Of a stretch of 5,798 nucleotides of DNA, positions 1 to 4,386 are shown piece by piece. The stretch is taken from NCBI GenBank assembly GCA_003157675.1, contig PMKG01000153.1:1-5798 (forward strand). The letters are read 5' to 3'. Position numbers and translations under genes: made by a program. The notes below the pieces were generated by a model. The model worked only from the letters and a program-made list of their open reading frames with translations, searched no databases and was not told the origin of the DNA. Positions within the stretch are counted from its first letter, which is position 1, and each line of letters starts with the position of its first letter. The DNA is from Acidobacteriota bacterium. GTDB lineage: Bacteria; Acidobacteriota; Vicinamibacteria; Vicinamibacterales; Fen-181.

Positions 1-651
1 GAACTGGATGTCGTCGACGAGCAGCACGTCCACCGTCCGGTACCGCTCGCGGAATTCGTACACGCGGTTGTTCTTGACCGCGTTCATCATCTCGTTCTTG
101 AAGCGCTCGGTCGAGATGTAGGTCAGCCGCATGTTCGGGTGGTGCCGGAGCACATAGTGCCCGATCGCGTGCATCAGGTGCGTCTTGCCGAGGCCCACGC
201 CGCCGTAGATGAACAGCGGGTTGTAGGAGCGCGACGGCGCCTCGGCGACGGCGCGGGAGGCCGCCTCGGCGAACTGGTTCGACGGGCCGACGACGAACGT
301 CTCGAAGGCGTACCGGGGGTTGAGGCCGCCGAGCGAGGTGACCGGCGCCAGCGAGGCGTCGGGCTCGGTTGCGTCCGCCCGAGCGGCGTCGGGAGCGGGG
401 GCATCGGTGGCGTCGGTGACGAACTCGATGCGGCAGCCCGGGCGCCCCGCCTCGGCCACGGCCTCGTCGAGCACCGCGGCGTAGTTGCGCTGCAGCCAGT
501 TCTTGACCATCGCGTTCGCCACGCGCACCACCACCGCGTCGTCGTCGTCGCGCTCGAGGCTCGTGCCCTTGAACCAGGAGTAGAAGGTATGCTGGTTGAC
601 CTTGGTGGCGATCCGCTCGAGCACGCGCTCCCAGATGTTCGTGTCGTCCAT
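1..651 (-). CDS. dnaA: Chromosomal replication initiator protein DnaA, N-terminal part (partial)
   Basis: DnaA is the AAA+ ATPase that binds DnaA boxes at oriC, opens the duplex and recruits the replicative helicase. Reading the minus strand from the ATG at 651-649 gives 217 in-frame residues that run off the window edge. Residues 1-80 (MDDTNIWERVLERI..., with FYSWFKGT at 23-30) are domain I, which handles self- and helicase interactions. Residues 81-108 form a short acidic, Ala/Pro-rich linker (domain II). Domain III begins at LNPRYAFETFVVGPSNQFA (110-128) and carries Walker A GGVGLGKTH (150-158) and Walker B LLVDDIQ (210-216). The sensor motifs and the DNA-binding domain IV lie beyond base 1. 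The start fits the usual DnaA N-terminus; the ribosome binding site is weak (GGACGGG about 10 nt upstream). The gene diverges from rpmH, and the DnaA boxes about 210-240 bp upstream suggest autoregulation, which is inference. Confidence 0.97.
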   Translation of the reverse strand, partial: MDDTNIWERVLERIATKVNQHTFYSWFKGTSLERDDDDAVVVRVANAMVKNWLQRNYAAVLDEAVAEAGRPGCRIEFVTDATDAPAPDAARADATEPDASLAPVTSLGGLNPRYAFETFVVGPSNQFAEAASRAVAEAPSRSYNPLFIYGGVGLGKTHLMHAIGHYVLRHHPNMRLTYISTERFKNEMMNAVKNNRVYEFRERYRTVDVLLVDDIQF

Positions 652-857
652 GATGTTCAGCCCGTCCGGGCCGGCTTCGGTCGACGATTTCGCCGGCCCC
701 GTCCGACTTTCGCCCCGCCGGGAACCCTGAGAGGGGCCCATCTGGTGCCCGTCGAGCTCGCTGGAAGCCCGTCCGTCAAGGCCTCCGGACGCCTTCGCCT
801 GCCGGGAAACGCGCAAATTCGACCATTCCTGGAAAGGCGGGGCCTTCGAGGGGGCCG

Positions 858-889
858 TTTTCCACATATTTTTCCACAGATGTGGAAAA
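858..889. promoter_or_regulatory. Cluster of three DnaA boxes (TTTTCCACA)
   Basis: TTTTCCACA occurs at 858-866 (+), 870-878 (+) and as its reverse complement TGTGGAAAA at 881-889. All three match TTWTNCACA exactly. The first two are direct repeats 12 bp apart. The second and third are an inverted pair separated by only 2 bp. The first and third lie inside a perfect 11-bp inverted repeat (857-867 GTTTTCCACAT and 880-890). DnaA binding is expected from the consensus; whether it serves initiation, dnaA repression or both is not visible. Confidence 0.8.
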
Positions 890-1003
890 CTTCCAGGATG
901 AGCCGGCCGCTGGCGCGCGTCCTCCGGCCTTCGGCGAGAGGGAGGAAGGCTCGCCAATGTACCACAGAATCGACACCGGCGGGCACCCTTTCGAGGCGCC
1001 GGT

Positions 1004-1033
1004 TTGACAGGGGACAAAGCGCTCCGATATCAT
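1004..1033 (+). promoter_or_regulatory. Sigma70-type promoter for rpmH and downstream genes
   Basis: A perfect -35 hexamer TTGACA (1004-1009) is followed after 18 bp by TATCAT (1028-1033), five of six matches to TATAAT. Transcription would start near 1040, leaving a leader of about 50 nt before the rpmH ATG at 1092. It is the best promoter in the gap and faces the plus-strand gene run, so it probably drives rpmH-rnpA and perhaps the genes beyond. Confidence 0.7.
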
Positions 1034-1091
1034 TAATAGTTCGGCATCTCGTGATGAGCAGCGGCCGGGTTTTGGCCTGCAGGATCTGACC

Positions 1092-1232
1092 ATGAAGCGT
1101 ACGTTTCAGCCCAATAATCGTCGTCGGAAGAAGACCCACGGATTCCTCGTTCGCATGGCCACCAAGGGCGGCCGGCTCGTGCTGAAGCGGCGCCGCGCCA
1201 AGGGCCGCAAGCGCCTCACCGTCTCGGTGTAG
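1092..1232 (+). CDS. rpmH: 50S ribosomal protein L34
   Basis: L34 is a small basic protein of the large ribosomal subunit. The 46-residue product begins MKRTFQPNNRRRKKTHGFLVRM and ends RRRAKGRKRLTVSV, which is the full L34 signature: KRTFQPN at the N-terminus, a THGF turn, the RMATKGGR segment and the RRAKGRKRLT tail. Length is normal for the family (44-47). AGGA at 1081-1084, 7 nt before the ATG, is a suitable ribosome binding site. It is the first gene of the plus-strand run, about 50 nt downstream of the promoter at 1004-1033, and rnpA follows after 21 bp, the usual pairing. Confidence 0.97.
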   Translation: MKRTFQPNNRRRKKTHGFLVRMATKGGRLVLKRRRAKGRKRLTVSV

Positions 1233-1253
1233 GCGCCGCCAGCGGCGAGACCC

Positions 1254-1625
1254 GTGGAGCAAGGTTCGACCAGGCCGCACGCACTCCCCGCCTCGGCGCG
1301 GATACGGCGTCGCCCCGAATTCCTGCGGGTCTACGAGCAGGGCGTTCGGATCCGCGCGCGGCTGATGACCGTGATCGCGCGCCCGAACACCTTGGGCCGC
1401 AGCCGTCTTGGGATCGCCGCCACCAGGAAGCTGGGAGGCGCGGTCGTCCGAAATCGGGCCAAGCGCCTCGTCCGCGAGCTGTTCAGGCAGGGCGAGGCCC
1501 CCCCGGGTTTCGATATCGTGGTGATCCCTCGGCCGGACATGCTCAATGCCGACACCCGCACGCTCCACGCCGAATTCCGTTACGCGCTGCGACGGGCCGG
1601 CCAGCCCCGCCCCGCGGGACGCTGA
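1254..1625 (+). CDS. rnpA: Ribonuclease P protein component
   Basis: RnpA is the protein subunit of RNase P; it binds the catalytic RNA and pre-tRNA 5' leaders during tRNA maturation. The 123-residue product starts at GTG. The family landmarks are present: RIRRRPEFLRVYEQGVRIRARLMTV (residues 16-40, substrate-side strands), RLGIAATRKLGGAVVRNRAKRLVRELFR (51-78) with the RNR signature at 66-68, then GFDIVVIPRP. The very basic composition and the length (usual range about 110-130) fit. The last few residues (QPRPAGR) are a non-conserved tail. The GTG start gives a sensible short N-terminus before the conserved region; the upstream ribosome binding site is weak. The gene lies 21 bp after rpmH and 25 bp before yidD. 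Confidence 0.95.
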   Translation: MEQGSTRPHALPASARIRRRPEFLRVYEQGVRIRARLMTVIARPNTLGRSRLGIAATRKLGGAVVRNRAKRLVRELFRQGEAPPGFDIVVIPRPDMLNADTRTLHAEFRYALRRAGQPRPAGR

Positions 1626-1650
1626 GCCGCCACGCCTCGGCGGTCGCGAG

Positions 1651-2004
1651 ATGACGGCGCCGGGTCGGCCGTCGTGGGTGGCGCACGCCCTGCTGGCCGC
1701 GATTCGCGGCTACCAGCTGCTCCTCTCCCCTGTCCTTGGCGGCTCGTGCCGCTACGTTCCCTCCTGTTCGCAGTATATGGCCGAGGCGGTGCGACGTCAC
1801 GGCGCGGCGTCGGGAGCGTGGCTCGGCCTGAGGCGGCTCTCCCGGTGCCACCCGTTCGGGTCGAACGGCTTCGACCCGGTTCCCGATGAGTGGCCGCTCC
1901 CGCCCCAGGGCCGCTGCCCCGGGCACGAATTCCCTGGTGCGCTTCTCGGCTCTGGGGATGCGCCTTCACCGTCGCCCGCCTGGCCGGGCGGCCTCCCCCG
2001 TTAG
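1651..2004 (+). CDS. yidD: Membrane protein insertion efficiency factor YidD
   Basis: YidD is a small, probably inner-membrane-associated protein that assists YidC-dependent insertion; its mechanism is not well defined. The ATG at 1651 gives 117 residues. The conserved core is AIRGYQLLLSPVLGGSCRYVPSCSQYMAEAVRRHG (17-51), with Cys33 and Cys39 in the CRYxPSCSxY motif, then RLSRCHPFGSNGFDPVP (62-78) with Cys66. The amphipathic N-terminal segment WVAHALLAAIRGYQLLL fits membrane association. The family normally ends soon after the G(F/Y)DPVP motif, but here about 38 more Pro/Gly-rich residues follow without obvious homology. The frame is open further upstream into rnpA, but the conserved part starts just after this ATG; GGCGG at 1639-1643 is a weak ribosome binding site. 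The stop lies 5 bp before yidC. Confidence 0.9.
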   Translation: MTAPGRPSWVAHALLAAIRGYQLLLSPVLGGSCRYVPSCSQYMAEAVRRHGAASGAWLGLRRLSRCHPFGSNGFDPVPDEWPLPPQGRCPGHEFPGALLGSGDAPSPSPAWPGGLPR

Positions 2005-2009
2005 GTTTC

Positions 2010-3743
2010 ATGGAAAAACGCCTTCTTGTCGCGATCGCCCTCTCGTTTCTGGTGCTCTACGGCTACCAGATGCTCGTGTTGAACCCCGCCCAGGAGAAGG
2101 CCAGGCGCGAAGCGGCTGCCGCCCTCGCCGCACGGCCCGCGGCGACGCCCAGCCCGGCCGCGGGGGTCGCCGGGTCACTCCAGGTCGCCGCCACCCCGGC
2201 CGTGGCCGCCGCGGCGCCGAGCCAGCCCATCATTGCCGAGGGGACGGAGCGCGACGTCGTGGTCGAGACGCAGACCATCCGGGCCGTCTTCACCAACCGC
2301 GGCGCAAAACTGAAGAGCTGGAAGCTGAAGGGGTTTCGCGACCTGCAAAAGCGGCCGCAGGAACTGGTGCCGAGCTACCTCGAACCGGACCGGATCCACC
2401 CGTTCGACCTGATGGTCGACGATCCGAACGCGACGGCCCGGCTGAAGGACGCGCTGTTCCAGCTGGCCGGCGAAGACAGCGTGGACGCGACGCGCGGCGA
2501 GCAGACGGTCGTCTTCACCTTCGAGGACGGCTTCGGCCTGAAGGTGCGCAAGGCCTTCACCTTCGCGCCGGGCGGCTACATCGTCCGGCTGACGGCCGAG
2601 GTCCAGGTGGGCGGCCGTGCCATGAATCCAACGGTGCTGTGGGGCGCCGGCCTCGGCGACCAGGTTCCCGGCGCCGAGAGCAGCCGCTACGTGCAGAAGC
2701 CCGAAGCGATCATTGTCCGCGGCAGCAAGGTGCAGCGCGTCGCGGCCACCGAGTTCGTGAAGCAGCCGGTCCAGGAAGGCGACTTCTCCGCCGCGGGCGT
2801 CGACGACCAGTACTTCGTCGCGATGGCGCTGCCGAAGCGCATGGTCCGCGTCGACTACTCGCGGGTGATGTTCACGCTGCTGGCGCCGGCCGCGGCGGCG
2901 CCGAACGCGCCGCCGAAGATCGCCGACCTGGTCGCCTTCGGCGTCCGGCAGGCGCAGTCGATGAGCGACCTCGCCTTCTTCGTCGGACCGAAGGACTTCG
3001 ACGTGCTGCAGGCGGCGCGGTCGGACGGACAGCTGGTGCGCGTCATCAACTTCGGGATCTTCGACTTCCTGGCCGTGCCGCTGCTGCGGGCGCTCGTGTG
3101 GATCCACTCCTACGTCGGCAACTACGGCTGGGCGATCATCATCCTGACGTTCCTCATCAACGCCGTGATGTTCCCGCTGCGGCACAAGAGCATGGTCTCG
3201 ATGCGGAAGATGCAGGAGCTCCAGCCGCAGATGAAGGCCATCCAGGAGAAATACAAGCACCTGAAGGCGACCGACCCCGAGCAGCAGAAGAAGAACGCGG
3301 AGGTGATGAGCCTCTACAAGGAGAAGGGCGTGAACCCCGCCAGCGGCTGCATCCCGATGCTGCTGACGCTGCCGGTGCTGTTCGCGTTCTACTCGCTGCT
3401 CTCGGCGGCGATCGAGATTCGCGGCGAGCCGTTCATCTGGTGGATCAAGGACCTCTCGGCGCACGACCCGTACTACGTGACGCCGATCCTGATGGGCGCC
3501 AGCCAGTTCGTGCAGCAGAGAATGACGCCCACCGGCGGCGACCCGGCCCAGCAGAAGATGATGATGATGATGCCGCTCGTCTTCACCTTCATGTTCCTCT
3601 GGATGCCGAGCGGCCTCACGGTGTACTGGTTCTTCAGCAACCTGCTCGCGATCGGCCAGCAGTACATCACCAACAAGATGGTGGGCCCGCCGAACACGCC
3701 GAGACCGCCCGCCGAGCGGAGGCTGAAGACGAAGCCCGCGTGA
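2010..3743 (+). CDS. yidC: Membrane protein insertase YidC (Oxa1 family, Gram-negative type)
   Basis: YidC inserts and folds inner-membrane proteins, alone or with SecYEG. The 577-residue product has the Gram-negative layout. TM1 is at about 4-24 (LLVAIALSFLVLYGYQMLVL). An Ala/Pro-rich linker spans about 36-72. A periplasmic P1 beta domain follows (about 75-340), then the Oxa1 core: TM at about 365-390 (GNYGWAIIILTFLINAVMFPL), a charged cytoplasmic loop (391-441), GVNPASGCIPMLLTLPVLFAFYSLL (440-464), DPYYVTPILMGASQFVQQRM (486-505) and PLVFTFMFLWMPSGLTVYWFFSNLL (522-546). The basic tail ends RRLKTKPA. By alignment from memory, the groove arginine of E. coli YidC (R366) corresponds to Asn384, with Arg391 nearby. 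Residues 517-521 are five Met codons in a row. The ATG at 2010 gives a correct N-terminal membrane anchor; its ribosome binding site is poor (TTAGG), so coupling to yidD, 5 bp upstream, is likely. Confidence 0.97.
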   Translation: MEKRLLVAIALSFLVLYGYQMLVLNPAQEKARREAAAALAARPAATPSPAAGVAGSLQVAATPAVAAAAPSQPIIAEGTERDVVVETQTIRAVFTNRGAKLKSWKLKGFRDLQKRPQELVPSYLEPDRIHPFDLMVDDPNATARLKDALFQLAGEDSVDATRGEQTVVFTFEDGFGLKVRKAFTFAPGGYIVRLTAEVQVGGRAMNPTVLWGAGLGDQVPGAESSRYVQKPEAIIVRGSKVQRVAATEFVKQPVQEGDFSAAGVDDQYFVAMALPKRMVRVDYSRVMFTLLAPAAAAPNAPPKIADLVAFGVRQAQSMSDLAFFVGPKDFDVLQAARSDGQLVRVINFGIFDFLAVPLLRALVWIHSYVGNYGWAIIILTFLINAVMFPLRHKSMVSMRKMQELQPQMKAIQEKYKHLKATDPEQQKKNAEVMSLYKEKGVNPASGCIPMLLTLPVLFAFYSLLSAAIEIRGEPFIWWIKDLSAHDPYYVTPILMGASQFVQQRMTPTGGDPAQQKMMMMMPLVFTFMFLWMPSGLTVYWFFSNLLAIGQQYITNKMVGPPNTPRPPAERRLKTKPA

Positions 3744-3756
3744 CAGACTCGCGGGC
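3734..3756 (+). other. GC-rich hairpin over the yidC stop codon
   Basis: GCCCGCG (3734-3740) and CGCGGGC (3750-3756) can form a perfect 7-bp stem with a 9-nt loop holding the yidC TGA stop. The right arm is also part of a 12-bp palindrome CGCGGGCCCGCG (3750-3761), so an alternative pairing exists. No U-tract follows, so it does not look like a standard intrinsic terminator; mRNA 3'-end protection or pausing is possible. Confidence 0.4.
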
Positions 3757-3770
3757 CCGCGTCAGGTTTC

Positions 3771-3857
3771 GGGATTCAGGAATCGGGATTCAGGGGTCGG
3801 GATTCGGGATTCAGGCCGAACGCGCGAGTCGGACCCGAATCCTGACTCCCGAATCCT
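3771..3857. repeat. 14-bp-period tandem repeat with inverted copies between yidC and jag
   Basis: Three adjacent 14-bp units (3771-3784, 3785-3798, 3799-3812) follow the pattern GGGATTC-RGG-RNTC; the heptamer CGGGATT recurs at 3770, 3784, 3798 and 3805. About 20 bp later the same unit appears in inverted orientation, one full copy and one partial (3857 back to 3834, AGGATTCGGG twice). The block fills most of the 140-bp gap between yidC and jag and is not coding in any supported frame. Such GGGATTC-type arrays look like dispersed intergenic repeats of high-GC genomes; that is from memory, and copy number elsewhere is unknown. Confidence 0.8.
3799..3857 (+). other. Long imperfect stem-loop formed by the repeat
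   Basis: GGGATTCGGGATTCAGG (3799-3815) pairs with 3841-3857 in 15 of 17 positions, and one of the two mismatches becomes a G-U pair in RNA. The 25-nt loop contains a small inner stem CCGA/TCGG (3816-3819, 3829-3832). It sits in the transcript 26 nt before the jag start codon, so it could affect stability or translation of the two halves of the operon. There is no following U-run. Confidence 0.55.
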
Positions 3858-3870
3858 ACGGCGATAATGC

Positions 3871-3876
3871 GGAGGG
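3871..3876 (+). promoter_or_regulatory. Strong ribosome binding site that sets the jag start
   Basis: GGAGGG lies 7 nt before the GTG at 3884. It is the strongest Shine-Dalgarno sequence seen at any start in this window and decides the GTG start over the long open frame running upstream through the repeat. Confidence 0.8.
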
Positions 3877-3883
3877 AACCGAC

Positions 3884-4351
3884 GTGGACGATCTCGATCT
3901 GAATGCGCGACTGCTGGATTTCGTGAAGGGCGTGACGTCGGCCATGGGCCTGTCGCTCGAGGCGGCGGTCGAGGATACGCCGGACGGCCCCAGGGTCAAC
4001 CTCACCGGCGATGACGGAGAGCTGCTGCTCCGCCACAAGGCCGACGGCCTGCAGGCGCTGCAGCACGTTACGTCGGTCATCTTCCGCGACGAACTGCCGG
4101 ACAACCAGCGCGTCGTCGTCGACTGCATGGACTTCCGCCGGGACAAGGACGCCGAGCTGCGCCAGATGGCGCTGTTCCTCGGCGAGAAGGCCAGGCGCAC
4201 CGGCCTCGAGCAGAAGCTGGGGCCGCTCAACGCCTACGAGCGGCGCATCGTCCACATGGCGGTGGCCGAACAGGGACTCGCCGAGACCGAGAGCATCGGC
4301 GACGCGGCCGTGAAGACGGTGCTCATCACCGCGAAGCGGGAACGGAAGTAA
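3884..4351 (+). CDS. jag: Jag/KhpB-type KH-R3H RNA-binding protein, short form
   Basis: Jag (SpoIIIJ-associated protein, also KhpB/EloR) is a cytoplasmic RNA-binding protein usually encoded next to yidC. This 155-residue product starts at GTG with an excellent ribosome binding site. Residues 7-67 resemble the KH part (LLDFVKGVTSAMGLSLEAAVEDTPDGPRVNLTGDD... LQALQHVTSVIF). Residues 70-155 are the R3H part, with VVVDCMDFRRDKDAEL, LGPLNAYERRIVHMAVAE carrying the R-x3-H signature (R120, H124), and ETESIGDAAVKTVLIT. Two departures stand out. There is no Jag_N domain, which the longer family members (roughly 200 residues and up) carry. The KH GxxG loop, usually GRRG or GKRG before the LxAL helix, reads RHKA (50-53). 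R3H-mediated RNA binding therefore seems intact, while canonical KH binding is doubtful. The gene follows the 140-bp repeat gap after yidC and ends 35 bp before mnmE. Confidence 0.9.
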   Translation: MDDLDLNARLLDFVKGVTSAMGLSLEAAVEDTPDGPRVNLTGDDGELLLRHKADGLQALQHVTSVIFRDELPDNQRVVVDCMDFRRDKDAELRQMALFLGEKARRTGLEQKLGPLNAYERRIVHMAVAEQGLAETESIGDAAVKTVLITAKRERK

Positions 4352-4386
4352 GCACGCCGGAGGGATTCGGCCGTACGCGGCAGGCG

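Larger units (their letters stand above)
652..1091. other. dnaA-rpmH divergent intergenic region, candidate oriC
   Basis: This 440-bp stretch separates the divergent dnaA and rpmH genes and shows no convincing protein gene; the reading frames crossing it are Arg-rich shadows. It contains the DnaA-box cluster at 858-889 and the rpmH promoter at 1004-1033. In many bacteria the dnaA-rpmH gap is the replication origin or the dnaA control region, so oriC is a reasonable inference. Against a complete origin, only three boxes are clear, all within 32 bp, and I see no long AT-rich unwinding element or DnaA-trio array. The most AT-rich patches are the boxes themselves and about 1027-1040, which overlaps the promoter. 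I found no convincing minus-strand promoter for dnaA. Confidence 0.55.

Noticed and set aside
774..779. Minus-strand TTGACG as a -35 element for dnaA
   Set aside because: No acceptable -10 hexamer lies 16-18 bp downstream on that strand.
958..966. Fourth DnaA box candidate TGTACCACA
   Set aside because: Two mismatches to TTWTNCACA, at positions 2 and 4; too weak to list beside three perfect matches.
139..1089. Long plus-strand open frame across dnaA and the dnaA-rpmH gap
   Set aside because: It is antisense to dnaA, very rich in Arg/Val/Gly, has no recognisable domain, and is explained by high GC on the opposite strand of a real gene.
2175..3464. Long minus-strand open frame inside yidC
   Set aside because: Antisense shadow with composition typical of reverse-complemented GC-rich coding sequence and no family motif.
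3558..3572. Five consecutive ATG codons in yidC as a microsatellite of interest
   Set aside because: Met-rich runs at this membrane border are common in YidC proteins, and the run is in frame with conserved sequence on both sides.
1886..3883. Open plus-strand frame upstream of jag, overlapping yidC
   Set aside because: It is the Arg/Gly-rich +1 shadow of yidC that happens to run into jag in frame; the GGAGGG ribosome binding site and the family N-terminus put the jag start at 3884.
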